A stretch of 64,000 nucleotides of DNA from Haloglomus halophilum. Lineage in GTDB: Archaea; Halobacteriota; Halobacteria; Halobacteriales; Haloarculaceae. Position numbers and translations under genes: made by a program. The notes below the pieces were generated by a model. That model was not told the origin of the DNA. It ran no database searches and worked only from the letters and a program-made list of their open reading frames with translations. Of this stretch, positions 8,425 through 18,469 are shown piece after piece. Location of the stretch: the NCBI RefSeq assembly GCF_024298885.1, contig NZ_CP101166.1, positions 4,091,149 through 4,155,148 on the forward strand, given 5' to 3'. Every line of letters begins with the position of its first letter. Position 1 is the stretch's first letter.

Positions 8425-10632
8425 CTACTCGCTACCGGGCGCCAGGTCCGCGGCCCACTCCAGTGCTTCCGCGAGGTCGTGGGTCGGTGGCGAGCAGGTC
8501 CGGGACCGGCAGGCGTACACCGTCGGCTCGCCGTCGCGGGCCTCGCGGCCGGCCCAGATGGGCGGTGCCGCGTCGACGCCGAGGGTGTCGAGCCAGTCGT
8601 CGAGCGCGTCGTCCGCCGCGGGCCGTCGGGCGAGCAGGCGCTCGGGCAGGTAGGTGGTCGCGAGCGTGGTCCGCCACGCCTCGGGCAGGTCACCAGCGAC
8701 GGTGAGTTCCAGCGGCCCGACAGCCACGTCGTCGGCCGCCAGCGTCAGCGTCGGGTGCTTGAGCGGGTTCTCCTCCAGGGTAGTGGCGTGGGTTCCGACG
8801 ACGCTCGCAGCAACGTCGCCGAACCGGTCGTGGTCGACGAAGCCGTCGAGGGCGGCGAGCAGGCGGGTGGCGACGCCCGCGCTGGACGGTGTCGAGGAGT
8901 CACCGAGCTCCTGCGGCCGCGCGACCAGCGACTCCCCGCCGGCGGGCGTGAAGTAGAGCGTTCCCTGCTCCGCGTCCCAGAAGGAGTCCTCGATGCACCG
9001 CGCCAGGTCGAGTGCGAACGCGAGGTGCTCGGCATCGCCGGTCGCCTCGTAGCACGCGAGCGCCCCCCGGCCGAGGAAGGCGTAGTCCTCGAGGTAGCCG
9101 TCGATGCCGGCGTCGCCGTCCTTCCAGCGCCGCTGGAGGCGACCGACCGTGTCGTCGGCATCCGCGTCGGCGCCGGCGGCCGGCACGCCCTCGGGGTCCC
9201 ACAGTCGCTCGCGCACGAACGCGAGCGCGTCCGTGGCGAGGTCGGCCCAGCGCTCGTCCTCGAGGACGAGCGCCCCCTCGGCGAGGGCGGCGACAGCGAG
9301 GCCGTTCCAGCCCGCGAGGACCTTCTCGTCGCGTCGCGGCCGGGGTCGTTCGGAGCGAGCTGCCTGCAGCGTCCCGGTGGCCGCATCGAGACGCTCGCGG
9401 GCCGCTGCCTCGTCGAGACCGTGCTCGTCGGCGAGGGCCGGGACCGACGTGGCGAGCGTCAACACCGATAGCCCAGCCTCGAAGTTGCCGGGCTCGGTCA
9501 CGCCGAAGCGGTCACAGCAGAGGTCGGCGTCGAGGTCGTCGTGGTCGCCGTACGCGTCGAGGGCGGTCCGTATCTCGTCGGGCGTCCAGGCGTAGAAGGC
9601 CCCCTCCTCGACCTCACCGGCCCCGCCCTCACGGTGGTCGAGTGGCGGGCTCCGGGCGTCGAGCGTGGCGTAGAAACCGCCCTCGGGGTGGCGCATCTCG
9701 GCGTCGAGGAAGTCGAACGTCTCCCGGACGACCTCGGCGTAGCGCTCGTCGCCCGTGACCTGGTAGCCGGCGAGGAACGCGCGGGGGATCTCGGCGTTGT
9801 CGTACAGCATCTTCTCGAAATGCGGTACCGTCCACGAGCGGTCCGTGCAGTAGCGGTGGAAGCCGCCGCCGAGATGGTCGTACAGCCCACGAGACGCCAT
9901 CGCGTCCAGCGTCTCCGTGACGACGGCGCGGTAGTTCTCGCGGCCCGTGCGCTGGTGGGCGCGCAGGAGGACGTGGAGACGGGCGGGCTGGGGGAACTTC
10001 TGTCCTCGGCCGAACCCACCGTGCTCGCGGTCGGCCGACCGGAGCGCGTCCGAGGCCGCAGCGTCGAGGAAGTCCGCATCCGGGGACTCGGCGGGCTGGT
10101 CCGGGACATCCTCCAGTTCACCGCGGGCGGCGGCGGCCCACTGCTCGGCGCGCTCCTCGATCTCCTGGCGCTCCGCGGGGTCCGACCAGTTCTCCCGGAC
10201 ATCGCGCAGGAGCTGCAGGAAGCCGGGCTGGCCCCGCTTCGGCTCCTTCGGGAAGTAGGTCCCGACGTAGAACGGCTTGCCCTCGGGCGTGAGGAACACG
10301 GAGAGGGGCCACCCCGCCTGCCCGCGGACGAGTTGACAGACGGTGATGTACAGCGAGTCGATGTCCGGGCGCTCCTCGCGGTCGACCTTGATGGGGACGA
10401 ACGACTCGTTGAGAACCTCGGCGACCTCGTCGTCCTCGAAGCTCTCCTCCTCCATCACGTGACACCAGTGGCAGGCCGAGTAGCCGATCGAGAGGAAGAC
10501 AGGGACGTCCTGCTCGCGCGCGGCCGCGAGCGCCTCGTCGTCCCAGGGCTGCCAGTTGACGGGGTTGTCGGCGTGCTGCTGGAGATAGGGCGAGGCGGCG
10601 TCGTCCAGGCGGTTGCGGTCGACGGTGGGCAT
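8425..10632 (-). CDS. Thioredoxin-domain (DUF255, YyaL/spermatogenesis-associated 20-like) protein
   Basis: A 735-residue protein. The N-terminal 160 residues form the DUF255 thioredoxin-like domain, with [33 protein letters not shown] (CxxC), [13 protein letters not shown] and [15 protein letters not shown]. The rest is an alpha/alpha-barrel-like region with [12 protein letters not shown] and [18 protein letters not shown], resembling glycan epimerases. The molecular role of the family is not settled. The start [17 protein letters not shown] at 10632 was preferred over a codon 27 nt upstream because it fits the family N-terminus. Confidence 0.92.
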   Translation of the reverse strand: MPTVDRNRLDDAASPYLQQHADNPVNWQPWDDEALAAAREQDVPVFLSIGYSACHWCHVMEEESFEDDEVAEVLNESFVPIKVDREERPDIDSLYITVCQLVRGQAGWPLSVFLTPEGKPFYVGTYFPKEPKRGQPGFLQLLRDVRENWSDPAERQEIEERAEQWAAAARGELEDVPDQPAESPDADFLDAAASDALRSADREHGGFGRGQKFPQPARLHVLLRAHQRTGRENYRAVVTETLDAMASRGLYDHLGGGFHRYCTDRSWTVPHFEKMLYDNAEIPRAFLAGYQVTGDERYAEVVRETFDFLDAEMRHPEGGFYATLDARSPPLDHREGGAGEVEEGAFYAWTPDEIRTALDAYGDHDDLDADLCCDRFGVTEPGNFEAGLSVLTLATSVPALADEHGLDEAAARERLDAATGTLQAARSERPRPRRDEKVLAGWNGLAVAALAEGALVLEDERWADLATDALAFVRERLWDPEGVPAAGADADADDTVGRLQRRWKDGDAGIDGYLEDYAFLGRGALACYEATGDAEHLAFALDLARCIEDSFWDAEQGTLYFTPAGGESLVARPQELGDSSTPSSAGVATRLLAALDGFVDHDRFGDVAASVVGTHATTLEENPLKHPTLTLAADDVAVGPLELTVAGDLPEAWRTTLATTYLPERLLARRPAADDALDDWLDTLGVDAAPPIWAGREARDGEPTVYACRSRTCSPPTHDLAEALEWAADLAPGSE

Positions 10633-10696
10633 GGACGGGGGTTCGTGGGGAAGGCGCAAAAGGCGTCTGCCAGGTGGCCGGGGCAGCCGACGCCCG

Positions 10697-11638
10697 ATGA
10701 GTGAACGAAACAGCTATACGGCCTGCCCGTCGGTTGCGAACGTGTCTCTTGCCAACGGCTCACAGGGATGGCCGTTCTCTGCCGACCTGCGGGCGAACCT
10801 GCGAGAGCTGAAGCGGGCGCGGCGGCACGGTGGCTGCCACGTCGAGTGCGACCGCGAGCGAGGCAACGCCACGCGGCTCCCCTGGAACACCGGCGGACTG
10901 TACGGCGGCTGGGGTGGCCACGCCCACCACGGCACCGAACCGGGCACGGAGCGGACGCCCGTCGTGTTCGTCCACGGGAACCAGCGCGACGCCTGCGACT
11001 GGCAGGGCCACGCCGAGTTCTTCCTGCAGCGTGGCTATCTCGGCGACGAGCTGTGGGCCGTGACCTTCCGCGACGGGAGCCCCAGCCACCGCGAGATGGC
11101 AGCGTCGCTGGCGGACTTCGTCGATCAGGTCCGCAACGAGACGGGTGCCGACGAGGTATCTGTGGTGGCCCACAGCCTCGGCGTGACCGGCGTCCGGTGG
11201 TGGCTCTCTGAGTACGACGAGCACGACCACGTCGACAGCATGGTCGGCCTCGCCGGCGCCAACCACGGCTCCGTACTGAACCGGTGGGCCGACCGGGCCG
11301 GGATGTCCGAGGGGACCTACAAGATGAGCCCCTTCCTCCGGGACGATTACGACCGCGACGATGACCACCCGCTCGCGCGGCTGAACGCCGACGAGACGCC
11401 GGGTGACGTGGACTACTACACGCTCCGCGGGACCGAGGACCCGCTGTTCTGGGGCTGCCCGGAGAGTCCGGAACTCGCTGGCGCGACCAACGTCGCGCTG
11501 GAGACCGACCACGACGGCGTCCGGACCGACCGGCGCGCACGGGAACTCGTCTTCGAGTGGGTCTCGGGCGAGCATCCGTACGACCTCAGCCTGCAGGTCG
11601 GGCTGCCCGACCAGGGGACCCGCGACGGGGCCGGGTGA
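10697..11638 (+). CDS. Lipase-like alpha/beta hydrolase
   Basis: A 313-residue alpha/beta hydrolase of the lipase class-2/esterase type. The strand and oxyanion region reads [16 protein letters not shown]. The nucleophile elbow is [15 protein letters not shown] (Ser in AHSLG). Asp and His candidates are [14 protein letters not shown] and [10 protein letters not shown]. The N-terminal 60 residues before [14 protein letters not shown] are unusual and rich in Arg and Cys ([12 protein letters not shown]). There is no clear secretion signal. The start at 10697 is the first ATG clear of the divergent gene, but the true start could be further in. It is followed by purD at 58 bases. Confidence 0.75.
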   Translation: MSERNSYTACPSVANVSLANGSQGWPFSADLRANLRELKRARRHGGCHVECDRERGNATRLPWNTGGLYGGWGGHAHHGTEPGTERTPVVFVHGNQRDACDWQGHAEFFLQRGYLGDELWAVTFRDGSPSHREMAASLADFVDQVRNETGADEVSVVAHSLGVTGVRWWLSEYDEHDHVDSMVGLAGANHGSVLNRWADRAGMSEGTYKMSPFLRDDYDRDDDHPLARLNADETPGDVDYYTLRGTEDPLFWGCPESPELAGATNVALETDHDGVRTDRRARELVFEWVSGEHPYDLSLQVGLPDQGTRDGAG

Positions 11639-11695
11639 GGCCGGCGCCACGCCGGGAAAGCAACCCTTAGGGGGGACCCGCGCCGCGACTCGCGT

Positions 11696-13015
11696 ATGAG
11701 CACGAGCAAGCACGAGCGAGTCCTGCTGGTCGGCGGCGGCGGCCGCGAACACGCCGTCGCGCGCGCCGTGGACCGCGCACAGGACGCCACGCTGTACGCC
11801 TGCGCGTCGAACCGGAACCCGGGTATCGACACACTCGCCGAGGAGTACCACCTCGTCGAGGCAGAGACCGACCCCGACGCGGTCGTCGGCGTCGCCCAGG
11901 ACGTGGGCGCGACGCTGGCCGTCGTCGGGCCGGAGGCACCGCTCCAGGCCGGCGTCACGGACGCGCTGGACGAGGCCGGCATCTACGCGTTCGCGCCGAA
12001 GGCCGACGAGGCCCGCATCGAGACGGACAAACGCTTCCAGCGGGAGTTCATGCGCGACGAGGCCATCCCCGGCTGCCCCGCGTTCGAGGCGTTCGAGGAT
12101 GCCGACGAGGCCGCCGACTACGTGGCCGCCGTCGACCACGACGTCGCTGTGAAGCCCCGTGGCCTGACGGGCGGCAAGGGCGTCCGCGTCACGGGCGACC
12201 AGCTCACGCAGTCCGAGGCCGTCGAGTACGTCCGCGAGAGCGACTACGACGAGTGGGTCGTCGAGGAGCGCCTCGTCGGCGAGGAGTTCACCGTGCAGGC
12301 GTTCGTCGCGAACGGCTCCGTCCGCACCTCGCCCGCCGTGCAGGACCACAAGCGCGCCTACGAGGGCGACGAGGGGCCCAACACCGGCGGTATGGGGTCG
12401 TACACGGACGCCTCGTTCGAGCTGCCCTTCATGACCGAGGCCGACTACGACGAGGCCGTCGAGGTCATCGAGGCCGTCGTCGAGGCACTCCCCGACTACA
12501 AGGGCATCCTCTACGGCCAGTTCATGCTCACCGCCGAGGGTCCGAAGGTCGTCGAGTTCAACGCCCGCTTCGGCGACCCGGAGGCGATGAACACGCTGCC
12601 CGTGCTGGAGACGGACTTCGTCGACCTCCTGCGCGATGCGCGTGCGGGGACGGACCTGCCGGAGCTCGCCTTCGACGCGCAGGCGACCGTCTGCAAGTAC
12701 GCCGTCCCCGCAGGCTACCCCACCGACCCCGAGGCCGGCGCGGAGGTCCGCATCGACGAGGAATCCGCCGCCGACGTGGGAGCACAGCTGTTCTACGCGA
12801 GCGTCGACGCCCGCGACGACGGCGCCGTCTTCACGACGACCTCGCGCTCGTTCGCCGTGGTCGGTGTCGCCGACACCATCGCCGCGGCCGAGGAACTGGC
12901 CGAGGCCGCGCTCGCCGAAGCGGGGGAGGAAGGGCTCCGGGTTCGGCACGACATCGGGAAAGCCGAGCTGGTGCAGTCGCGTATCGACCACATGAAGCAG
13001 TTACGCGGCGAGTGA
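11696..13015 (+). CDS. purD: Phosphoribosylamine-glycine ligase PurD
   Basis: A 439-residue GAR synthetase that joins phosphoribosylamine to glycine with ATP in purine synthesis. Family marks are VLLVGGGGREHAVARAV at the N-terminus, VVGPEAPLQAG, KPRGLTGGKGV and EEFTVQAFV of the ATP-grasp domain, the signature-type HKRAYEGDEGPNTGGMGSY, and EFNARFGDPEAM. A CTTAGG box about 28 nt before ATG 11696 suggests leaderless transcription. The C-terminal part ends in TSRSFAVVGVADTIAAAEELA. Neighbours are unrelated. Confidence 0.96.
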   Translation: MSTSKHERVLLVGGGGREHAVARAVDRAQDATLYACASNRNPGIDTLAEEYHLVEAETDPDAVVGVAQDVGATLAVVGPEAPLQAGVTDALDEAGIYAFAPKADEARIETDKRFQREFMRDEAIPGCPAFEAFEDADEAADYVAAVDHDVAVKPRGLTGGKGVRVTGDQLTQSEAVEYVRESDYDEWVVEERLVGEEFTVQAFVANGSVRTSPAVQDHKRAYEGDEGPNTGGMGSYTDASFELPFMTEADYDEAVEVIEAVVEALPDYKGILYGQFMLTAEGPKVVEFNARFGDPEAMNTLPVLETDFVDLLRDARAGTDLPELAFDAQATVCKYAVPAGYPTDPEAGAEVRIDEESAADVGAQLFYASVDARDDGAVFTTTSRSFAVVGVADTIAAAEELAEAALAEAGEEGLRVRHDIGKAELVQSRIDHMKQLRGE

Positions 13016-13033
13016 CCGGATGGACCCGACCGG

Positions 13034-13543
13034 TCAGCAGGTGTACGACCCCGGCGAACTGGATGGCTGTTCGGTGATCTCGATGGTCTCGATTATCTGA
13101 CTTTCCCCATCCGCGGTCTCGTAGACGACGTGGTAGGTCGTCCCCTCGCGGACCTCCGTCAGGGCGCAGTCGCTCCCCTTGCCGTCGACATGGACGTAGT
13201 CGGGCGTGTCGACGCTCGGGTCGCCCATCCAGATATCCTCCCACTCCTCCTCGCCGCCCTGACCGTCTCGAATGAGGATTCGCGCGCCGTCGGCGACCTC
13301 CCCGCGCTCGTGACGGATGCGGACGTACGGGACGCCACCGTTGTCCGCGCCATCGAGCACCGGTTCGGCCTGGAAGTTCGCGGTCGGAGCCGGGTCGGCT
13401 AGACGCCCCTCGAACGCTAGCGCCATGGTCCCCAGCACCGACGCCAGCACCACCACGATGGCGACCATCAGGACGGCTCCGACGACCGCGGAGACGCCAC
13501 GCTCGCGGGCCGCTGGTCCACCGGTGGAGTTTCCGAGCGTCAC
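13034..13543 (-). CDS. Type IV pilin (archaeal Pilin_N domain), GTG start
   Basis: A 169-residue secreted pilin. After a short N-terminal peptide comes RERGVSAVVGAVLMVAIVVV, the class III (prepilin peptidase PibD) signal of archaeal adhesion pilins: cleavage after the glycine at about residue 16, then a hydrophobic helix that forms the pilus core. The remainder is a beta-rich, acidic head ending in a short Ser/Cys tail. The start is placed at GTG 13543. A TATA box at 13568-13573 lies 25-30 nt before it, and a TTG eight codons upstream (13567) abuts that box and cannot be transcribed from it. It stands alone, convergent with purD. Confidence 0.85.
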   Translation of the reverse strand: MTLGNSTGGPAARERGVSAVVGAVLMVAIVVVLASVLGTMALAFEGRLADPAPTANFQAEPVLDGADNGGVPYVRIRHERGEVADGARILIRDGQGGEEEWEDIWMGDPSVDTPDYVHVDGKGSDCALTEVREGTTYHVVYETADGESQIIETIEITEQPSSSPGSYTC

Positions 13544-13567
13544 GTGGAATCCAGGGGGCTCGACCAA

Positions 13568-13573
13568 TATAAA
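13568..13573 (-). promoter_or_regulatory. Box A (TTTATA) that fixes the pilin start
   Basis: TTTATA on the minus strand, centred 27 nt from GTG 13543. It supports a leaderless GTG start for the pilin gene and excludes the upstream TTG. Confidence 0.65.
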
Positions 13574-13698
13574 CCACTGAACGTCTATTCAAGACATGAG
13601 AACACCGAGGCCTCGAGACACGGAGGCGACCGGACCACGCGCGGCCGACGCACTGGCACCCGCTGTCCTTTTGCGCACGTGGGCGCTACGGTATCGTA

Positions 13699-15615
13699 GT
13701 GACCGACGATGACGACGCTGTGCCGGCTGATCTGCCGATAGATGCGTTCTACGACCTGCTAGAGGACCGCGAGCGACCCGTCGTCACGGCCACGGAGGTC
13801 GCCACGGTACTCGACTGTTCGCACGCGGCCGCCGAGGACGCTCTGGCCGAACTCGTCGAGGAGGGGCGGATCGAGCGCCAGGCCGTCGAGAACGACCCCG
13901 TCGTCTGGTATCCGACCGACTGGAAGGAGACGCAGGGCCGCGAGCGCGTCGTCGTCTTCCCGAACCGCCGGGAGGTCATCGTCGACCAGCCGAGCCAGTT
14001 CACCCGCGCACAGCTCTCGACGTTCGCGCGGCTGGAGGACGTGAACGGGGAGCGCGGCTACCGCTACGTCGTCCGCGAGGACGACATCTGGCGCGCGCCA
14101 CAGGAGACGTTCGAGGGGCTGCAACGCTCGATGCAGCAGGCACTCGGCGGCCGGTACGAGGCGCTGGAGGAGTGGGCCGAGGGCCAGTGGGAGCGCGCCC
14201 GCAAGTTCCGGCTCTACACCCACGAGGAGGGGTACGTCGTCCTCGCCGCGGCGAGCGCGGACCTGCTGGGCAACGTCGCCGAACAACACCTCGACGAGGG
14301 GGTCCTCCGGGCGCGCATCGACGACACGGAGGCGTGGGTCGCCGAGGACCGGACCGCGGAGGTCAAGCGGACGCTGTACGAGGCCGGCTACCCGGTGCTG
14401 GACGAGCGCTCGCTCGACGAGGGCGATACGTTGCCGATGGACCTGCACCTGCAGCTCCGGGACTACCAGAACGACTGGGTCAAGCGGTTCATCTCGAAGG
14501 GTTCGGGCGTCCTCGTCGGGCCGCCCGGCTCCGGGAAGACCGTCGCCGCGATGGGCATCATGGCAGCCATCGAGGGGGAGACGCTCATCCTCGTCCCCTC
14601 CCGCGAACTCGCGAGCCAGTGGCACGACGAGTTGCTGGCGAACACCTCCCTCACCGAGGAGCAGGTCGGCGAGTACCACGGCGGGCGCAAAGAGGTCCGG
14701 CCGGTGACCATCGCCACCTACCAGACCGCCGGGATGGACCGCCACCGCCACCTGTTCGACGACCGCAAGTGGGGGCTCATCGTCTACGACGAGGTCCACC
14801 ACATCCCCGCGCCCATCGCCCGGCGGAGCGCACAGTTGCAGACGAAGCACCGGCTTGGCCTGTCCGCCTCGCCCATCCGCGAGGACGAGAAGGAGGACGA
14901 GATCTACACGCTCGTCGGCCCGCCCGTGGGGACGAACTGGGAGGCGCTGTTCGAGGCCGGCTACGTCGCCGAACCCGAGGTGGAGATACGGTTCGTCCCG
15001 TGGGCGAGCGACCTCCACGAGAGCGAGTACGCCGCCGAGCACGGACACGAACGCCGGATGGTCGCCGCCACCAACCCGGCGAAAGCAGCGGAGATCGCGG
15101 CCATCCGCCGGGACCACGTCGGCGAGAAGACGCTGATATTCGTCGAGTACATCGACCAGGGGAACCGCCTGGCCGACGAGCTGAACGTCCCGTTCGTGAG
15201 TGGCGAGACGCCACACGCACGCCGCCGCAAGCTGTTCGAGGAGTTCCGCACGGGGCCACGCGACGCGCTCATCGTGAGCCGGGTCGGTGACGAGGGTATC
15301 GACCTGCCCGGCGCGGAGGTCGCCATCGCCGCCTCGGGGCTGGGTGGCTCCCGCCGCCAGGGCGCCCAGCGCGCCGGCCGGACGATGCGCCCGGTCGGGA
15401 AGGCCCGGATGTACGTGCTTGCCACGCGCGGGACGAAGGAGGAGGAGTTCGCCCGCCAGCGGACCCGCCACCTCGCGGCGAAGGGGGTCCGGGTCCGCGA
15501 GCGCGACAGCGCGGCGTGGTCGTTCGAGGCCGGCGAGGCGACGGCGGTCGAGGTGGACGACGAATCGTCCGGAACGGACGCCGGAGAGAACCCGGAGACG
15601 GGCGACGACGGCTGA
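13699..15615 (+). CDS. XPB/Rad25-type superfamily 2 DNA helicase with N-terminal winged-helix
   Basis: A 638-residue SF2 helicase. Residues about 10-60 look like a winged helix (VTATEVATVLDCSHAAAEDALAELVEEGRI). A helicase core follows from about residue 255: LRDYQNDWVKRFISKGSGVLVGPPGSGKT (motif I), LILVPSRELASQW (Ia), IVYDEVHHIPA (motif II, DEVHH as in XPB), LGLSASPIRED (III), and SRVGDEGIDLPGA plus QRAGRTMRP (V and VI). The acidic tail ends ETGDDG. It resembles archaeal XPB (Rad25), a repair or transcription-linked helicase, but is longer. The GTG start at 13699 precedes the acidic MTDDDDAVPADLP. The stop overlaps the next gene by one base (TGATG). Confidence 0.88.
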   Translation: MTDDDDAVPADLPIDAFYDLLEDRERPVVTATEVATVLDCSHAAAEDALAELVEEGRIERQAVENDPVVWYPTDWKETQGRERVVVFPNRREVIVDQPSQFTRAQLSTFARLEDVNGERGYRYVVREDDIWRAPQETFEGLQRSMQQALGGRYEALEEWAEGQWERARKFRLYTHEEGYVVLAAASADLLGNVAEQHLDEGVLRARIDDTEAWVAEDRTAEVKRTLYEAGYPVLDERSLDEGDTLPMDLHLQLRDYQNDWVKRFISKGSGVLVGPPGSGKTVAAMGIMAAIEGETLILVPSRELASQWHDELLANTSLTEEQVGEYHGGRKEVRPVTIATYQTAGMDRHRHLFDDRKWGLIVYDEVHHIPAPIARRSAQLQTKHRLGLSASPIREDEKEDEIYTLVGPPVGTNWEALFEAGYVAEPEVEIRFVPWASDLHESEYAAEHGHERRMVAATNPAKAAEIAAIRRDHVGEKTLIFVEYIDQGNRLADELNVPFVSGETPHARRRKLFEEFRTGPRDALIVSRVGDEGIDLPGAEVAIAASGLGGSRRQGAQRAGRTMRPVGKARMYVLATRGTKEEEFARQRTRHLAAKGVRVRERDSAAWSFEAGEATAVEVDDESSGTDAGENPETGDDG

Positions 15616-16073
15616 TGGGTCGAATCCACCGGCGGACCCGCATCGCCGCCCCCCGCGAGCGCGTGTTCGACCTCGCGCGCCACGTGGAAGCCCACGTCGC
15701 CACGATGCCCCAGGAGCGGGCGCTCCAGGGCTCGGGCCTGCTCGAACGCGGGGACCGGGTCACCTTCCGCCAGCGACAGTTCGGCGTCCCCTTCGAACTC
15801 ACGGCCGAGGTCGTCGCCATGGACCGGCCCCACTCCTTCCGCGACGAACAGGTCGAGGGCGTGTTCGGCGCACTCACCCACGAGCACACCTTCGAGCGTG
15901 CTGGCGACGGGACCGTGATGGTCGACGAGGTGCGGTTCGAGCCACCCTTCGGCCCGCTGGGACCGCTCGTCGAACCGGTCGCCGAGCGTCGACTCCGCCG
16001 GCTCGTCGACTACCACGCCGGGGCGCTGAAGGAGGTCGCCGAGAGCGACGACTGGCGGCGGTTCCTCGAGTAG
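15615..16073 (+). CDS. SRPBCC (START-like) family protein
   Basis: A 152-residue protein with the opening IHRRTRIAAPRERVFDLARHVEAH, typical of SRPBCC/polyketide-cyclase-like helix-grip proteins. The pattern continues through ERGDRVTFRQRQFGVPFELTAEV and FGALTHEHTFERAGDGTVMVDEVRFEPPFGPLG to a long C-terminal helix. Such proteins bind a hydrophobic ligand; the ligand here is unknown. Its ATG overlaps the helicase stop by one base, so the two genes are probably co-translated. Confidence 0.82.
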   Translation: MGRIHRRTRIAAPRERVFDLARHVEAHVATMPQERALQGSGLLERGDRVTFRQRQFGVPFELTAEVVAMDRPHSFRDEQVEGVFGALTHEHTFERAGDGTVMVDEVRFEPPFGPLGPLVEPVAERRLRRLVDYHAGALKEVAESDDWRRFLE

Positions 16074-16144
16074 CCGCCGCGGAGTCAGCGGGAGGCTCCC
16101 GACGCCGGCCAAACTACAAGCCACCACCCCGTCAACGCCGTGGC

Positions 16145-16711
16145 GTGAGCGACGACACAGAGCCGGCGGGCGCCGAAGCGGCGGGCCCGGAAGATATCGG
16201 CCGCGGGCACCGCCACGAGCGCCTCGAACGCCATGCGACACCGGGGCCGAAGAACTCGCTCCAGCACTGGCGCGAGGCCAAATCCATCCCGACCATCGTC
16301 GTCAACTACGTCTTCGTCCTCGTCGCACGCCTCGCGCCGGCGCTCCCGGTGAAGGCGTGGGCGCTCCGGCGCCTCGGCGTCACGGTCGGCGAGGGTGTCT
16401 CCTGGGGGCTGGAGGCCACGCCGGACGTGTTCTGGCCGGAGCTGGTCACGCTGGAGGACCATGTCATCGTCGGCTACGACGCGACGCTGCTCTGTCACGA
16501 GTTCCTGCAGGACGAGTACCGAACGGGCGAGGTCGTGCTCCGCGAGCGCGCGATGCTCGGCGCGGGCGCCATCGTCCTGCCGGGCGTCGAGATCGGCGAG
16601 GGTGCGCAGGTCGCGGCCAACTCGCTGGTCGCCGAGGACGTGCCCGCCGGGGAGACGTGGGCCGGCGTGCCCGCCGAGCGGGTCGATGCGGACGGAACAG
16701 CGTCGGAGTGA
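16145..16711 (+). CDS. Hexapeptide-repeat (LbH) acyltransferase
   Basis: A 188-residue left-handed beta-helix acyltransferase of the maltose/galactoside O-acetyltransferase type. After an acidic N-terminal tail, a segment VNYVFVLVARLAPALPVKAWALRRLGVTVGEG leads into repeats such as VTLEDHVIVGYDATLLCHEF, REVMLGAGAIVLPGVEIGEG (approximate) and QVAANSLVAEDVPAGETWAGVPAERV; the last is the classic coenzyme A-side end of the coil. It probably acetylates a sugar or other small molecule. GTG 16145 is the start compatible with the gap to the previous gene. Confidence 0.82.
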   Translation: MSDDTEPAGAEAAGPEDIGRGHRHERLERHATPGPKNSLQHWREAKSIPTIVVNYVFVLVARLAPALPVKAWALRRLGVTVGEGVSWGLEATPDVFWPELVTLEDHVIVGYDATLLCHEFLQDEYRTGEVVLRERAMLGAGAIVLPGVEIGEGAQVAANSLVAEDVPAGETWAGVPAERVDADGTASE

Positions 16712-16723
16712 GGGGTCGCCGGG

Positions 16724-17521
16724 TCAGTCCCGGACGCGGACGATGCCGTTCTTGAACACCTGCCGGTTGGGCAGGATGAACTCGCGACCGTCGCTCTCGA
16801 TGCGCGTGACGAACACGTCCACCTCCTGGACGATGCCACGCTGGCCGTCGATGACGACCTCGTCGCCGATGGTGTACGGCTCGTTGAGGACGAGGTAGAA
16901 GCCGGCCGCCGCCGAGGAGAGCATGTCCTTGAACGCCAGCCCGCCGATGAAGAACACGCCGAAGGCGTAGGCGGCGAGCAGCACCAGCAGCGCCGCGGTC
17001 GCGACGCCGAGCTGGCCGAGCGCGACCAGCGCCGCGATGTAGAAGATGCTGTACTTGACGACGAGCGGGAGCGCGTTCACCTCGGGGAGCTTCACCGAGC
17101 GGAGCCGCTCGCCGACGACGAGTTCGGCCTTGTCACCGAGGACGAGCCCGAGGATGGCGACCAGCGCCGCCACGAACAGGCTCGGGAGGAAGTCCGCGAG
17201 CCGTTCGATGAGCAGCCCGGCGTTCACGACGCCCGCCACCCGGAGCGCGAAGATGGTGCCGACGGCGACGATGAACAGGCCCGACAGCCGCGAGACGAGC
17301 TTCACCGTCGAGGTGCCGAGCCGGCGGGCCGTCCGCTCGAACAGCGTCCCCTCGACCTCCTCCGGGACACCGGCGTCGGTGAGGAGGCTGTTGAGGAGGC
17401 GCGCGACGGCGAGCCCGAGCAGGAGCGCTGTGACGACGATGAGGCTGGCGACGAACAGCTCCAGCTCGCTCGTGAGCAGGCGCCGCAGGAGTCGTCGGAG
17501 CGCGGCGATCTGTCCGACCAT
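16724..17521 (-). CDS. MscS-family mechanosensitive ion channel
   Basis: A 265-residue membrane protein with an N-terminal TM (about 22-45), further TMs near 80-100, 108-130 and 150-190, and the MscS pore and beta-domain signature: FGVFFIGGLAFKDMLSSAAAGFYLVLNEPYTIGDEVVIDGQRGIVQEVD, then RIESDGREFILPNRQVFKN. It ends right after the beta domain and lacks the long C-terminal alpha/beta domain of E. coli MscS. It should release solutes or ions at membrane tension. Only three bases separate it from the end of dacZ, so a dacZ-mscS operon is likely. Confidence 0.9.
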   Translation of the reverse strand: MVGQIAALRRLLRRLLTSELELFVASLIVVTALLLGLAVARLLNSLLTDAGVPEEVEGTLFERTARRLGTSTVKLVSRLSGLFIVAVGTIFALRVAGVVNAGLLIERLADFLPSLFVAALVAILGLVLGDKAELVVGERLRSVKLPEVNALPLVVKYSIFYIAALVALGQLGVATAALLVLLAAYAFGVFFIGGLAFKDMLSSAAAGFYLVLNEPYTIGDEVVIDGQRGIVQEVDVFVTRIESDGREFILPNRQVFKNGIVRVRD

Positions 17522-17524
17522 TGC

Positions 17525-18334
17525 TCAGTAGTCCTCCGGGTCGATCTCCAGGACGAGTTCCCCGCCCGAGAACGCCCGCACCAGCCCGTCGGACTCCGAG
17601 AGGACGATGGCCACGGCGTTCGTGTCACGGGTGATGGCGCCACCGGCCATATGGCGGGCGCCGAGCCCCTTCGGGATGTCCACACCCTCGGCGGACGGTT
17701 CGAGGTAGCGGTACGCGGAGACGATCTTCCCCGAGTCCGAGATGATGAAGGCGCCGTCGAGCCGGGAGAACTCCTTCAGCATCACGTTCACGATGGGGTC
17801 GCCGACGTGGACGTGGCTCTTCTCGAACGGGTTGTACGAGAGGGGACGGGACTTGTTCATCACCTTGCCCGCGTCGCCGACGACGAACAGTGCGCCGACG
17901 GGTTTCCCCTTCTGTCCCTTCTTCCCGAGCTCGATGGCCACCTCCAGCACGTCACGGATGACCGATGCCTCGGCCCGCGAATCGGCGAACAGCTCGTACA
18001 CACCCGAGCGGACGAAGTCGCCCGCACGCACGCGGACGAGGCTGTCGATGTCCTCGGCGAAGGTCTTTGCCGCGCACAGCACGGCGTCGCCCTCCTCGAT
18101 GACGCCGTTCTCGAGGGCGCCCTCCAGTCCGAACCGGATACGCTGGGCCACGTCCGAGAACTCCAGTGGTAACTCGACGTAGTGTTCCGCGTCCACCGTG
18201 TTCTCGCCGGAGACCACCACGACAGGCTGGTCCGCGTCCACGACCCGCTCGTAGTAGGACCCGCTCGGGCTGAACAGCAACACGGCTTCCACGCCGTCCG
18301 TCATCTCGCCGACCAGGTCGCGCAGGTCGCTCAT
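17525..18334 (-). CDS. dacZ: Diadenylate cyclase DacZ
   Basis: A 269-residue archaeal DacZ. The N-terminal half (about 1-115) is the pyruvate-kinase-C-like domain of this family. The C-terminal DisA_N-type cyclase domain carries RLDGAFIISDSGKIVSAYRYL (DGA, residues 193-195) and KGLGARHMAGGAITRDTNAVAIVLSESDG, the RHR-like nucleotide site (227-230). It condenses two ATP into cyclic di-AMP, an osmolyte and potassium signal that is essential in Haloferax according to published work I recall. It is the upstream gene of a tight pair with an MscS-family channel. Confidence 0.92.
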   Translation of the reverse strand: MSDLRDLVGEMTDGVEAVLLFSPSGSYYERVVDADQPVVVVSGENTVDAEHYVELPLEFSDVAQRIRFGLEGALENGVIEEGDAVLCAAKTFAEDIDSLVRVRAGDFVRSGVYELFADSRAEASVIRDVLEVAIELGKKGQKGKPVGALFVVGDAGKVMNKSRPLSYNPFEKSHVHVGDPIVNVMLKEFSRLDGAFIISDSGKIVSAYRYLEPSAEGVDIPKGLGARHMAGGAITRDTNAVAIVLSESDGLVRAFSGGELVLEIDPEDY

Positions 18335-18469
18335 CGCTCACTACCTCTCGCACGACACGTAAGAGGTTTATGGGCCGTCAGGCGCGCGTCTCACGCGTAC
18401 CAGTCATCGGACAGGTCCGTGGAACCGGTGACACCACGCTATTTGGTAGCGGGGGGCGAGGTATCCGGC

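Noticed and set aside
10760-12991. 743-codon minus-strand frame across the lipase-like gene and purD
   Set aside because: Exactly opposite two well-supported genes; composition is that of a complementary-strand shadow.
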